Shown here piece after piece: positions 45,299 through 58,228 of a stretch of 64,000 nucleotides of DNA. Every line of letters begins with the position of its first letter. Positions within the stretch are counted from its first letter, which is position 1. This DNA comes from Pestalotiopsis fici W106-1 (lineage: Eukaryota; Ascomycota; Sordariomycetes; Amphisphaeriales; Sporocadaceae). Location: assembly GCF_000516985.1 (NCBI RefSeq), contig NW_006917094.1, positions 930,001 to 994,000 of the forward strand. The letters are read 5' to 3'. The notes under the pieces were generated by a model, which did no database searches, was not told where the DNA came from, and saw nothing but the letters and a program-made list of their open reading frames with translations. The position numbers and the translations under genes are program-made.

Positions 45299-46609
45299 TC
45301 ACACTCTATGCGACGCCATGTTTTGTCTTGATTCTGTACAGCCGTGATCCGCTGTCCGTAATCGCCCGTCAGGGCCCCTCGTCCAGCAATTCAAGTTGAT
45401 TAGGTGCATGTTTTTGGTGCGCCGTTTTGAAGAGTGGAAGTTTTGATATGCGACAGAGGCCAAACCCGCCGTGACAATAAATACGGCAAGACCGAATATT
45501 ACCATTGCCGCTCTAAATCTCTTGAATGGTCGCCATGGAACTCGGATTTCGATGTTTCCGAATTCGTCCATATCGATTCCGCGCCATGGCGGCGCCTGGT
45601 AATCCTGACGCGACTTGACGAGGCCTGGCTCGAACAGCACGTCGCCCGCGTGGAGGAAACACAAAGGCGGCGGCGCTAACAAACCGCTGCTTTTAATAGT
45701 GTGAGCCGTCCACGCGAATAGTGACTCGTCGAGTTGGGCGCCGACGGCCGTCCCGGCGATAAAAATCTCGCGTTGTAGACGTAAGAACTCTTTCTCGCCC
45801 CCAAGCCCATAGCGCGGGTCGAGAAAGACATTAAAAAGCCCGAGTGCGCAGTACGAGATATCCTCGGGGTAAGTTGTTCTCCGGCGAGCGAGCCAGCCCA
45901 TCTTCTGCGCCGTGCTGGCAGTGCGAAAGTCGCGGAGCAGGTGTTCATGCGAGATACCTGTCGCCTGCGTGATATCATCGGCCAGCTCCTCCTTTGTCCC
46001 CATATAGCGCCAATCGCGGTCAAAGAACCAGACCTGCCTCGGTGCGAGAAGCTCTTGCAGCGTCCAGCCACGTTCAAACCACTGGGAAGTACGAAATTGT
46101 TCGTGGCTGCCGACCGGGTCTTCGGCAGCATTCCACGTGACGTCAAACAGGTAGACATAGCAGACTTCCGAGTTTTGGTACCATTTGAACATGGAGTTCA
46201 TGGCCGCTGAGAGCTCGCGGATGTCCTGTTTGTTGATACAGACGGTATCTATCCAAATGTGATTTATCTCTGGGTTCATGGCTCGGACCGTCTCACAAGC
46301 GCCGGCGATCTTGTACACCGATGCCACGGTGTCTGGTCCGACATTCTCATCGGCGCCCGCGGCTGTCTTGGGCACGGGATTCGTGGGGCCAGGAGCTTGG
46401 AGTTGAGACTTGGAGACCAGCTTCAAGTCGGGATAAACGACCTCTTCGCCCACCCATCGGTGTGAGAGAATTGCATAAGGCGGTAACTGGGACGACTGTC
46501 TTTCAAATTGATCTTTCCACCTACTGACTTCATAGGTGAGGTTGCTCACTGTTTTGTCGAAACCTGACTCAACTACCAGGCTGTCGACGGACACATTTAT
46601 CAAACGCAT
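45299..46609 (-). CDS. HET-domain protein with C-terminal membrane segment
   Basis: An uninterrupted 436-aa frame. The HET (heterokaryon incompatibility) domain fills about residues 1-260 with its three conserved blocks: YAILSHRW, HIWIDTVCINKQD and W.ERGWTLQELLAP. It is followed by EDISYCALGLFNV, a typical continuation. After ~100 residues a hydrophobic helix (AAMVIFGLAVFIVTAGLASV, about 366-385) predicts one transmembrane segment, with a basic tail. HET proteins act in non-self recognition and programmed cell death after hyphal fusion. The domain order and intact motifs suggest a functional gene. Whether the short tail after the helix is complete cannot be judged. Confidence 0.88.
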   Translation of the reverse strand: MRLINVSVDSLVVESGFDKTVSNLTYEVSRWKDQFERQSSQLPPYAILSHRWVGEEVVYPDLKLVSKSQLQAPGPTNPVPKTAAGADENVGPDTVASVYKIAGACETVRAMNPEINHIWIDTVCINKQDIRELSAAMNSMFKWYQNSEVCYVYLFDVTWNAAEDPVGSHEQFRTSQWFERGWTLQELLAPRQVWFFDRDWRYMGTKEELADDITQATGISHEHLLRDFRTASTAQKMGWLARRRTTYPEDISYCALGLFNVFLDPRYGLGGEKEFLRLQREIFIAGTAVGAQLDESLFAWTAHTIKSSGLLAPPPLCFLHAGDVLFEPGLVKSRQDYQAPPWRGIDMDEFGNIEIRVPWRPFKRFRAAMVIFGLAVFIVTAGLASVAYQNFHSSKRRTKNMHLINLNCWTRGPDGRLRTADHGCTESRQNMASHRV

Positions 46610-47436
46610 TATTGTACCGAGATACTAACAAAGTGTTCGTCCATTCGGGTGTCAAAGGGAATGCTGGGGGGTTAGTGAAGCTGAACCTTGGCCCTCCTGA
46701 CGTAAAGGGGCCTCACCGCCTTAAATAGACCTATCCGGACTTAGAGCAGCCTTGTAACTACTAGGTACCTGTTCGCCTTGCCCAATGTTACATTAGGCTC
46801 TGACATAGCCTCCCCTATTACCAAGTCTTTGCGGTGACTTCGCTTGTAAGGAATCTAATTAGTAGCGTCAGAAAAGCAGCATGGAAGCCCTTCCCTCGGC
46901 CTCAGCCACACAGTTGCGCGTGCGGCGCACTTGGGGTCAGCTGCGCTGATGTGAATCTTAAATGTTGGGTCAAAGGGTAAGAAGACGCGCCGCAGGCCTA
47001 CATGATGTGAATAACACGAGGTGCCCATTCATTCACTGGATCTGCTTAATTCTAATAATCATGTAGCTTTCTGTTTAGCTCACGCCAGCAAGTTATATAT
47101 TAAGCGCAATACTAATCCCGAGGGGACACGTGAGCGCCCGCTCATGATTATCAAATTCCTCAGCCGAGCTAATTTAAATTGAACATACGTTCTACATCAC
47201 TCTTTTGTTGTTTTCAGTTTTGCTCACTTTAAAAAGTTTCACCGTGTGGCTCTTCCTACGCACATGCCATTCTGGGAAACCTCTGAGGCAGGACTCGCGT
47301 ACAGCTGAAGGGCTGTACAGGCCACAAGGACAGCTAACCGTTGACTCACTAACATTAATAACATGTTCTCTACAAATCACGAAATGTATTTCACGTAATT
47401 CAAATTTTAGTAGCTTTATTAAATTAGATTGCCATC
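46610..47436. other. Intergenic region between HET gene and disrupted amidotransferase
   Basis: About 830 bp, AT-rich from 47030 on but still with CpA/TpG, so not RIP-degraded. The open frames at 47192-47452 on both strands have no motif. Confidence 0.4.
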
Positions 47437-47966
47437 TCAAGTAAAAGCCCATGTTAGTACCGTGTTAAATATCTCTGATCCATCATGATCTGCACTAACA
47501 TCTTTGATCGGCAATGGTTCTTCAGATGCGGGCTGGCTTGAATACGTGCCGTCATCCCCCGACATTAGCGTTTGAGCAAGACTTTTACTGAATTCCGGAT
47601 GTCCCTGGAATGAGAGGATTCGCTTAGAAGGCGAGATCAGAATCTCATTGTTGTCGGCGAGAGGCACAAACCCTTCGGGATGTGTAGTAACATATCGGAC
47701 ATGGAATTTATGTATATTCTGTGAGGTGAGGAGCTATTAGCGATTTTGGCGCAGGACAGTTAGGTTGAGAGTCTAACGCACTAGAGTATTTTTGGGCAAG
47801 TCTGCTTTCCCAAAGAATATAGAACCTTCATCGCTGAGGGATATAGTCTCAACGCCAATCTAAAGCCATGGTTAGTCAGTATAAAGGGCAAGGGATCGAT
47901 GGGCCAATGCCAACTCACGCATGGGCCGGACCTGCGAGGCTCTAGCTTTCCCCCTAGCGCATACGA
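47437..47966 (-). pseudogene. 3' part of class I glutamine-amidotransferase-like gene, separated by transposon
   Basis: Minus-strand coding sequence picks up at the left target-site copy (47959-47966) and continues through exons to 47919, 47859-47782 and 47718-47437. It reads LGGKLEPR, then IGVETISLSDEGSIFF, then HKFHVRYVTTHPEGFVPLA and the catalytic-His motif FQGHPEF, ending WAFT. The two introns have GTGAGT/TTAG and GTGCGT/ACAG borders. The 5' part with the catalytic Cys lies at 60099-60448. Counting the 8-bp target sequence once, the parts are in frame (249 codons plus stop), so the gene was intact when the transposon landed. No stop or frameshift is visible here. It is non-functional as it stands unless the element is removed or spliced. 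Confidence 0.88.
47959..47966. repeat. Left target-site duplication (gcatacga)
   Basis: 8-bp gcatacga directly before the left terminal inverted repeat; identical copy at 60099-60106. Eight-base duplications are the rule for hAT transposons. Confidence 0.95.
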
Positions 47967-47988
47967 CAGTGCTGGGACTAAGTCAAGT
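47967..47988 (+). repeat. Left terminal inverted repeat of hAT element (22 bp)
   Basis: Begins CAGTGCTGGGACTAAG; a perfect 22/22 inverted match to 60077-60098. Beyond 22 bp the two ends diverge. Confidence 0.95.
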
Positions 47989-49713
47989 CGGTTTACTTAA
48001 TAAGTCAGATTTACTTAACTAAATAAGTAAGCACCGAAAATTTGACGGATTTGTAAGTAAGTCATATTTTAAGCCAGATTTAACTTAATTTAACTACAAA
48101 ACTCCGCTATTTTTTATCGGATATTATTTAAAATAAAATTAATCGAAAACGCTTATTTAGCTAAAGCTATTAACGTATTTAAATTAATAAATTTATAAAA
48201 TTACGTAGCGGTTATACTATATTTTTTTGGCTATAGCTTATAAGGGGTTATACGGAGTTATTAGCTATAATATACCGATTTTTTAATAAATCCGCTATAT
48301 AGCTGCGATTTATTACTAATTATTAGCTATAAATAATTATAATATATTTTACGAATTTATAATTAAGCTAATTATTTAAATAAATAAATAAGCTATCGAT
48401 CGTAATTAAAAATAATATAACGCTATATTAAATCGCAAATTCTAAATTAATAGGATTAATCGCAACGTTAAAATCTTTTTTATTATTTATTTTATTTACT
48501 TATTACTTTATTTTTTATTATAATATTATTTGCTAAAATTAATATTATTACCGTTTATAACCTTATAGCTATAATTACGAAAAATAGCAGCGGCGCTATT
48601 ATTAGCTAAAAAACCTTTTATTTATTTATTTTAATTAGCGATAACTAAGCGTTTAAATTAATAGCTTCCGGCTAATATTAATATTTTATTATAGCTTAGC
48701 AATTAAAAAATTTTAATACCGCTAATTTATTTTTTAACGCGCTATTAAACGCGTTATTTAAAATAATTTTTAATAATAAAAAATATAGCTATATTCCCGT
48801 TTATTTAATAAAAAAATCGTCGCATTTTAGCAAAACGCAGCTTAAAGAGTTTAGCGGCTATATTTTTTAATATATAAATAATAAGCTAAATAAGCGTAAT
48901 ATAATTAAGCCTAATAAATTATAATATTATTATTAATATAATAAAAGGGGTAATATTAGGCTATTTAATGCAAAAGCAATAATTTCCCTTTATAAATATT
49001 TATTAAAAATAAATAAAATACTATAAATCTATAAGGTTAAATAAATTTAATAATTAATTTTATATAAAAATATTATATTAGCAAATATAGTGAAGCAATT
49101 ATTATAAAATTTATTATTATAAATATTTATATTCGCTATATAATTAAACGTAAAATATTTAATATATTAAAATAAATTATAAAATATTTTCGTTAATAAT
49201 TAATTATTAACTTTTATTATATTATAAGCAAATTAAAGAAACGCTTTATAAATTTTATTATCGCGAATAATATATTATTTATAATTATAAAAGCTTTTAG
49301 CTTCCGCGAATTAATAATATTTTTTAATTTAAGCTTTATTAATATAATCTTATAATGCTATAAAATTATAATAATTTATATAATTAAAAGATATAAAAAA
49401 TATAAAAAAGCTATTATTTAAAAAATTAAAAACGAAGCTATTTTAATTTATTATATTTTTTTTAATTACTAAACCTCGCTAAAACAGTAAGCCTTAATTA
49501 ATATAATTTGCTATTATATTAATTAGGCCTATAAACGCTAAATTATATTATTAACGTTAAAAGAAATTTATAATAAATATAACGGCGCAAACTTCGGTAA
49601 AGCAATTAAAAATATTAAAGCTAAATTTAATATAAAAAATAAATAATACGTTTTAAATAATGCGTTAAATAATAATATTATAATTTTATGGCTTTATATA
49701 AATAGGCTAAAAT

Positions 49714-49955
49714 TGCCTATATAGCATATATAATCTTATAACAGTCAGAGGAGCTTGTGATTTAGGGTTTCGATATCACCTGATAGGAGCGGTGTATAAG
49801 CATGAATAAGTGATTAAAAATAATCTGATTTTATATAAATAAAATAAAAGGTAAGTCGTATTTATATACCCATCCAAAAGCTCTTATAGAACTTAATTAG
49901 TCTAATTTAAAGATTTTTTTAAAAACTATAAATATATAAAATAAATATCCCGTCA
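49714..49955 (-). repeat. LTR-like direct repeat, left copy (3' LTR of minus-strand copia)
   Basis: Positions 49736-49955 align without gaps to 58251-58470 (offset 8515). The differences are mostly C/T and G/A. Shared blocks include ggtttcgatat, aaaaataatctgatttta (with one change) and atatcccgtca. The outer edge is placed at tgcc (49714) because it gives a TG end; it could be up to 22 bp shorter. Confidence 0.75.
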
Positions 49956-51528
49956 TATACTCCCTAAGCTGATCCAGCGTCCTAAAAAAGCTTAAAAGTT
50001 ATATACTCAAAATATATATTCCTAATTCTTAATATCTAGTTTCGGTTTCTAACTTTTTTTTAGGCGATTAAATAATTATTTAATTAGAAACCTGGTTTTT
50101 ATTAATATTTATTTATCTTATTTTTTTTAAATTCTGTAAATTCTTTTTTTTCGGCTTTAAATAACCCCGTAGCTAACTTTTTAAAAAGTAATTAATTTTA
50201 AAATTAATAACTGCTTTTTTAAAATTAATAACTGTTATTTATTTTATCCGATTTTAAACTTCCTAATCCGTAAAAATCCGTTATTAATTTATTTTTTGCT
50301 TTAAAATTAGTAACTAATTTTTTAATTAATAAATCCTAATTATAGGTTTTTCCCTTTTATAAAAGGAAAATTTCCCTTTTATATATTAAGCTTTATTTTT
50401 TTCCTTTTTTATTATATATCCATTTTTTTAAATCCCTCCGGATTTATTTAGTTTAGCTTTTTAAATTTTATTAATTTTAAATTTTTTTTTTCTCTTTTTT
50501 ATCTTTAAATTTATTATTATTATTAAGCTTTTAAAATTTGCCGTTATAATATTTAAAAATAAACGCTCCTTTTTTAAGCGTAGCAAAAGCTTTAAAAGCT
50601 CCGTCCGCTTGTTTTTAATTACCTTTCGCCGTCCCGATAACTAGTTTCACCGTTTTATTAAGCGTAAAGCTGCTAATCGTCGTTCTTAAATCACTTTTAA
50701 ATTCGCTAAGGCTAAAATTAATCGAAATAATAATAATAAAGCTTTTTTTAATAGCTTTTATTTTTTAAATTTAGTTTTTTTAATAAGCTATTATTTATTA
50801 ATTTTATTTTTATTTTTTTTTAATTTCGTTATTTTAAAAGTTTTATAATTTTTTTTATTTACGAATTCCCGCCTAATTTAAATTTTTAAATTTAGTAAGC
50901 TTCGGCGGAGCAAATATAAGCGTAAAACGCACCGGGCGCAATTTTTATCGATTTTTCGAACCCTTTTTTTCGAATTAAAACCTAATTTTAAAATTAACCT
51001 TAAACCTAATAATCCTAATCCTAAGTTTAAAACTAATTTCGAGCTTAGGGCTAATTTTTTAAAAAAAAGCTATTTAAAGCTTTTCGAAATATTTCGATAA
51101 TTAGTATTAATTTAATTAGCGTTTTTAATTTTAAAGGTTTTAATAAATTTTTTATTAATATTAACGAGCTTTTTAGCCGTTATTTTTTTTTTGTTAAGCA
51201 GGCTAACCGAAATCGTAAAGCTAATCGGGCTCGCAAATTTTAAGCTATTAGCTTTAATAAGCCTAAAAACCTTTTTTATTTTAACCGCCGCTTTTATTAT
51301 CGATTTTGGGTTTTTAAATTTATTAAAACCGATAATCTCTTAATTCGTACTAAAAATAATATTTTTATTTCCGAATTTTTTTATTAATTTCGCCGTAATA
51401 AGCTTTTAGCTTTAGCTTAAAATCGTTTTTACCGTAATATAAAAAAGCTAATTTTTTTAAAAAGCGCTTTTAATCTTTTTTCCTTGTTTAAAAAGCCTTT
51501 TAAACGTATTATTAGCGAACCTTAAAAG

Positions 51529-51650
51529 CCCTGCTTTCGTTGCTTAAAAAGCGCTATAAAAAGCCGTTTTAATAGGCTATATTATATTATTAAAGGTAAA
51601 AACCGTTATAAACGCTATTTTAATAATAATTATAATTATATTGCTTTATA
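51529..51650 (+). other. Remnant of plus-strand Cys-rich coding sequence inside the copia element
   Basis: The plus strand reads PCFRCLKSAIKSR...KGKNRYKRYFNNNYNYIAL before a stop. Reversing likely RIP changes at TAT codons would give further Cys and His, resembling the Cys-cluster motif (PCxRCxxSA...C..RC.RC....H.C) that I recall from fungal transposon-associated hypothetical proteins. It is on the opposite strand to the reverse transcriptase, so it is either a second gene or another nested insertion. Weak evidence. Confidence 0.35.
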
Positions 51651-53415
51651 AATATTTTTTTTTTATTTTTCGAAAATTATTAATTAATTTTTTAAGCTAG
51701 GGATCCCCGTATAATCGGTTATGCGTTTGCCTTTTATAATTATAAAAACGCTAAGGAGCGCATTAAAAATTAGTTCCGAATCGCAATTAAAATTACCTTA
51801 TTTTTATATTAACCGGGTTAAAAAAAGGTTTTATCTAAAGGCTTATATAAACGGAATAGAAAATCTTTTTAAAATTACGCTTTTAATAAAAAATAGGAAT
51901 TAATATAAAAAAAGTATATAATAGCTTATTAAGCTAAAAAACGGTAAAACGGTTAAAAAATAAAATATATAAATTTAAAAATAATATTTTCGTTTTCCGT
52001 TTATTTTTATAGCTTTTAGGCCTTTATATTCTGGCTCGTTAAGCCGTATTTTTGCGTTTTTATTTTTCTTAAATTTTTAAAATAATAGCTTATTTTACCT
52101 TTAATATTACGATTTTTAAATTTAAATATACGATAAATTATTTAAATTTTTATTTCGGTAATACTTTTATAAGCTTATTTATTAATATATGCTCGGTATT
52201 TAGGTATATAATAGTAAAAATACCTTTTATATATTTTTATTTAAGCTATATATTATTTAAATCGATATATTTAAGCTTAATAATAACCCGTAAAGCTTTA
52301 TAAATAATTAATCGAATTATTTATTAGTTATCGCAATAAATATTCTAAATTTTTTTAAATTAAAGCTAAATATTTTTATAAAAGCGTTAAAACGCTATAT
52401 TTTTTTTTACCTATTTTTAAAAAGGCAAAAAGCTTAGTTTTTATAGTATTAGTTAAGACTATCGCTTATTTTAAGGCTTTTTATATTATTAAACTATTAA
52501 AAAGCTTAATAATATACCTTTAAAAGCTATGTTTTAATTCGGGGTCGTTAGCGAATAAAGCATTATTAGCTATTATTAAAACCTAGGCTTTTTTATTCCT
52601 TTTATATTAGATTTTTAGGTATTTAGTTTCGTATAAATATTTTAAAATTTAAAATCCGTATTTAAAATATAAAAATCCGGGATTTATAAAAAAGTATAAA
52701 AGCAAAATAGCTAAAAAAGCTATATTTAATCGGATAATAATAATTATATATAAAATATACCCGATAAGCTTTTAATATTTTTTAATTTTTTATTTTAAAG
52801 CGCTTTTAATATATTTTAATATTAATTTTTATAGGATCGGTATTATTAGGATATAGGAATTATTATTTACCCTAAATTTAGCGCAAATTTTTTCGATATA
52901 AACGTTATATAAAAAAAATAATATTTTTTTGGTTTTATCTCTTTTAATACGGATACTAAAAAACCAAGCTATATCTTTTTTTAATTTAAGCTCGTATTTC
53001 CCTTTAATTTAATCGAAAAGCTTTTTTTCTACGTTTTTATGCTTTTTTCGATATAAAATAAAAATATCGTTTACGTAAAAAACTATAAATACCGTTTTAT
53101 TTAGGTTATAAAATAAATACGGTTTTTCCGGTAACGCCTTTATACCTAATTAAGCCAGGGTGCTGCTAAATTTCCGATATTAAAATAATAATAAGTCCTT
53201 TAATCCGTATAATGCCTTTTAAAGCTTTAGGCATTTCCTAATTATTTTAAATCCTTTAAAAAGTTCGCAATATGCTAGCTTTAAATTCCTTTTAAAAGCG
53301 TTTAAAAACGCTTTTATTACGTCGTATTATTTATATTTAAAATCGAATTTTATAGCTACCGCTATTATAATTTTAAACGATTTCGCAGCTAAAATCGAAA
53401 TATAAGTTTATTTAA

Positions 53416-53420
53416 TAAAT
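53416..53420. repeat. Target-site duplication of solo LTR, left (taaat)
   Basis: taaat directly before tgttgcacgg; identical taaat at 54051-54055 directly after ttagaaca. Confidence 0.85.
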
Positions 53421-54050
53421 TGTTGCACGGATGTTAATACAGCATCGTATAGTGCATAAAATTAGCTTTATAACGCATATTATATCGTTATAACAGCTAT
53501 AAAACCCATCGAGATATCGTTAAATAACGATATATGGGAAATCAGTGGAACTTACCCTATACTAACTTACAGTCAGTACAGCACCACTTACAGCCACTGT
53601 TCACAGTGCTGTACAGTTAACAAGTTATTACAGTTAACTGTTGTGGCCACTATGGCCACTGGAACCCACTGGAATCCAGTGGAACGTTCCACTAAATCCA
53701 GCCCCACTAAGTGTGGCCAGTGCACCTAGCCACAGTGGTCCCAGGGTTACAGGGTAACCCACACCGTAGAAATCCATAGAATCTTATGGTTTCTTCGATT
53801 ATAAATCAACCTTATTACTAATTAACTTGATTATAAATCCAGTTTATTAGTAATATATTCCAGAATGTTCTTATTAGTTGATTTTATGGGTATAAAAGGT
53901 AGTTATTCCTCCGTAGTTAGTTATTCTTTCCTTAAGCTTCAATAAATCAGTTATACAGCCCTATAACTACTCCTACGGCCTGATTCTACGAATCATAAAG
54001 AACGCTTCCCTGTGCCTAAGTTTATGATCTACTAATCATACCTTAGAACA
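53421..54050 (+). mobile_element. Solo LTR (630 bp), not RIP-degraded
   Basis: Begins TGTTGCACGG and ends CTTAGAACA, i.e. TGTT...AACA termini, with an exact 5-bp duplication taaat on both sides, as LTR retroelements make. Composition is normal (many CpA, TpG, GpG), in sharp contrast to the AT-rich sequence around it. It contains a TATA box (tataaaag, 53891-53898) and an aataaa signal (53941-53946) in plus orientation, as in U3-R. No internal retroelement sequence is left, so it arose by LTR-LTR recombination. It splits the copia reverse transcriptase upstream of the YVND motif. Confidence 0.88.
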
Positions 54051-57000
54051 TAAATCCTTTTTATAAATCTCCCTTTATTATTAATCGAGTTTTAAATTTA
54101 GTAAAATAATTATTTTCGTCGAATTTATATATTTATATTTATATAAATAGGATTAGTTTTCTAAATTTTTTTTCCTGTTTTTGCTTTTTTTAAACTTTTT
54201 TAAAAATAAAAATTCGCAGCTTTAAATATACTGCTTAAAAAAAATTATTTCGGAATTTATAGTTTTAAAAATTAAAAAACCGTTTTAAAAGAGCTAAAAC
54301 TTTATTATAATATATATTTTTTTAAGGTTAAAAAAAATTCCTTTTAATATTCCGAGCTCTTTTTTTTTATTTAAAATAGTTTTAATTACTAAATCTAATT
54401 TTAACCGCTCGAATTTATAATTTAATATCGCTATAATTATTATATAATATAAAATTTTATATTTTTTAGGATTGGTTTTTTAAAAAGCTTAAAATATTAA
54501 ATTTAGAAATTTTAACTAAAATAAATTTAAATCGAAAATCGCGAATATTTTTTAATATTTATCTAAAGCTTTTTTTTCCTTAATCGACCTTTGTAATAGT
54601 TTATCGCTAATAGTCGATTTTTTCGAGCTTCTTTTAGGTCTGCTTTTAATTATCGGTAAAAACGTTTTTTTTAAATTAATAAATTTAATTAAAATCTTTA
54701 TTTTAAAAATATTAGTATAAATTTTAATATTAGCTTCGTTTTAGTATTCGGAAGCGTTTATAAATTAATTTTTTTTAAAATTTTTATTTATTATTTTTAA
54801 AAATTTTATATTTTTTATTATATTTTAGTAAGCTTTTTTTATCCCGTTTTATCCGTTTAAATATATTTTACGATAAAAGTTTTAAAGCTTATTTTTTGCG
54901 TTTTATAATAAAGCATTTTTATAACCCTAATTAATTAATCCGGTTATAATTTAAAATTTAAGCGTTATTTTTAAAAATAATAATCCTATATATATTTTTA
55001 ACTTAAAAGCTTTAATAGCTTTTAAAAAGATATTTAAATAAATATTCGATTTTTAATCGTCGGGATAGCTAGTTTTTTCGTTATTTTCGAGCTATTTAAC
55101 GATTTATATTAGGCTATTAGGAACCGTATTTTTAGCCTTTTTACCCTTTAAATCGTGCAAAATTTATTAATTATTATATATATTTTATAAATCTAGCCTA
55201 ACGAATAAATTATTTTTAATATAGCTTAGCTCGCTAATTTCGATTTTTTAAATAATATTATCGCGTTTATATTATTAAATAGCAAGCTTTTTTTTCCGGA
55301 TGCTTTTTTTATAAAACCGTATTTTATTAAATTTAATATTACGTATTATAATTATATTTTTTATGCTTAAAACCCAAATTTAAAAAAGGTTATTTATATA
55401 ATAACTTATTAAATAGCCTAAATAAGCTTTATATTCGGTTTTTTATCGGGTTAACTTTAGGTTTCGTTCCCGATTTTTAATTAAAAAATAATACGCATAT
55501 TTATATACGTATATTAAGCTTTAATTAGGCCGTAAATTATCGGTTAAAGCTTTAATTAATTCTGGTATATATTATCGAAAATATCCCCGAAATTAGGAAT
55601 TTAAAATTTTATTTAAAAATTTAAAGCTATTTAATTAAAATAGGCTTATATTATATAGGTATATAACGGCTTTAAAAGCTTTTCTTTATAAAAGCTTAAG
55701 GAAATTAGCCGATTAAAGCATTTTTATAATTTTTTATTTAATCTCCTTATTAGCCTTTTTAATGCTTTTATAAAATTTATAAATATAAAAAGCGCTAATC
55801 TCTAGCTTAATATTTTCCCGTCGTATTTAGCGCTCGAAATTTTTTTTTTCTTAATATAATATTAAAAAGCTTTCTCCGTCGAAAAATAATATAAAAATAT
55901 TTAATTTATATTATTTTTTTATTATCGTAACGAAATTTTAGATTATAAAAATAACTTTTAAAGCTTTTTTTAATTATAGCAAATATTTAAAATATTTTTT
56001 AAATTATTTTTTTTAAAAATAAGCATTTTAAAAAACCTATTTAAAGCTTTCGGGTAATAAATTATATCGATTAAGACTCGATAAAAAAATTTTATAAGCT
56101 GGTATTTTCGAGCTTTTTTAAAAATTATTTAATTTACGGAAATTTAAACGCATATTTCGTAATCGAATTATCGTATTCCTTAAATTTTAATATTTTTCGC
56201 TCGGTATATTAGGTTTTGGAGTATATTTGCTCCTAAATATCCTAAGCGTAAATACTAGAATTTTTTATTATTAATTTTAGGCTTAATATAATTTTTTAAC
56301 CGTTATAGTTTTCGGTAGCTAATACGCTTAAAAGCTATTAAATAATAAAAGCTTACGTTTATTTCGGAAAAAATTTTAAAAAAGCAAATAATAAATTTAA
56401 TATATTAAAAAAATATTAGGTTATATTTTTCTATAAATCTAATAATTACCTAATTTTATTTTAAATTATTAATTCTAAAAATAGCATTAAAATTATATTT
56501 CTAAACGCCTTTTTCTTTTAATTTAATTTCCGATATAATATTATAATAAAAATTAGGAATATAGGCTATATTAATTAAAATTAATATTATAATTTAATTA
56601 TTAAAACCTTTAAATACGTTTTTAATAATTCTAATTCCGTATTTTTTAATAAATAAAGCTAAAATTCTAATTTTAATTACGGATCCGGTTTTATTAGGCC
56701 TAAAAAAGCCTAAAACGAATAATTTAATATTATTAATAACGTAAATTAAGCTATAATTATTTAAAAAGGTATTTTCGTATAAAGGGTATTTAAATTAAAT
56801 AATAAAATATACCGCTGGTTAATTATTTAGACCGACGATATAAAGATTTATAATTATAATATTAAAATTGCTAATAAGCTAAAGGCTAAAGGTTTTAAAC
56901 GGATTTTATTAATTCGTAGCTTTAAATTTTTAGTTTTTAATCTAGCTTTTTTTTTAGGTTATTTTTTAAAATTTTATATTTATTATATTTAATTCGAGCT

Positions 57001-58228
57001 CGAATTTTTTTTAAAGCTTTATTATTTAATATTTTAATAATACGCTTAATAAAGCCCGTAAACGTATATTCTAAAATAAAATATTATTTTAAAGGCTATC
57101 GGTAAGCAGTTTTTTTAAAAGCTCGATATAAGTACGTAATATTTTTATTAGGGTTTCCGGAGCTTTTTAAATTAGAAGCCTTAAAGCTAGAGTTATCGGC
57201 GTTAAAAGCGGCGAAAACCCGTTATTAAAATCGGCTAATTTTATTTTTTAGGTATAGATTTTTTTAAAATATATTTCCTAAATTTAAAAGCGTAAAATTT
57301 TCGGAATATAGCTATTTATTAATTTTTTTTTAATCGATATTCTTTATTCTAAAAGGATTTTATCGTTAACGGCGTTTAAAAAATTATTTATAGCGAAAAG
57401 ACCGATTATTATTTTTGATTTATAGCGGCGCGCTAATTCGAATTTTTCGTATTATTTTCGGTATTAAATAATAAGGTTTTAAGCTCGATTAGCTTTGCTA
57501 AATACGTTTTTATATTTTTTAAAAATTTATTTTAAAAGATTTTTTTCGGTTAAAGCTATTAAATTTTGGAATATATAGCAAAAATTCCGAATAATATAAT
57601 TATTTTAATTTAAAGCTTTTATAAATATAATAATTTAAAATTTAGTATTTATAAAATTTTGCATTTATTTTTTAAATTTATTAATATACCGTTAAATAAT
57701 AAGTTTTTTTTTGAGGTTAAACGCTTAGGTTTTAGATTTTTAAAAATATTTTTTGAAAAGCTTTTTTTAGCGAAAGAGCTCGGAAAAAACAAATTTATTT
57801 TTTTTAATATTTAAATTTTTTTTATTTTAATCGGAAATCTGCTAAATTAAATTATTTTCGAATTAATATTAAAGCTTAAATTTATAAATTTTTATTAAAA
57901 AAGGCTATTTAGCTTATAGCTATAATTTCGTCGATTTAGGATTAATATAATCCTAAATAATATTTTATTCCGAAAAAAACCGGTATTATAAAAACTAAGC
58001 TATTTAATTTTTTTAATAAATAAGCTTAATTTTAACCGTATAGCTTTAGGTATCGAAGCTTATATAAAATAATATTTTTTATAAAAAAATAGGGTTTTTA
58101 ATATTTTAATTTTAAAAATCGAGTTTAAAATATTAGTCGGAATTTTAAAGATTGGGTTTTAAAGATTAAGTTCCGCTAGCATTTTACTAAATAATATAAA
58201 TATACGAAAAATTTAATAATAGCTTAGC

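Noticed and set aside
20470..46609. Secondary-metabolite cluster (reductase, epimerase, ABCC, FAD oxidase, MFS)
   Set aside because: No PKS, NRPS, terpene cyclase, DMATS or RiPP precursor core gene and no pathway regulator; tailoring-type genes are spread among unrelated housekeeping genes.
51721..51903. 60-aa plus-strand open frame inside the AT-rich block
   Set aside because: In sequence this AT-rich, short frames of Lys/Ile/Asn/Phe are expected; no motif.
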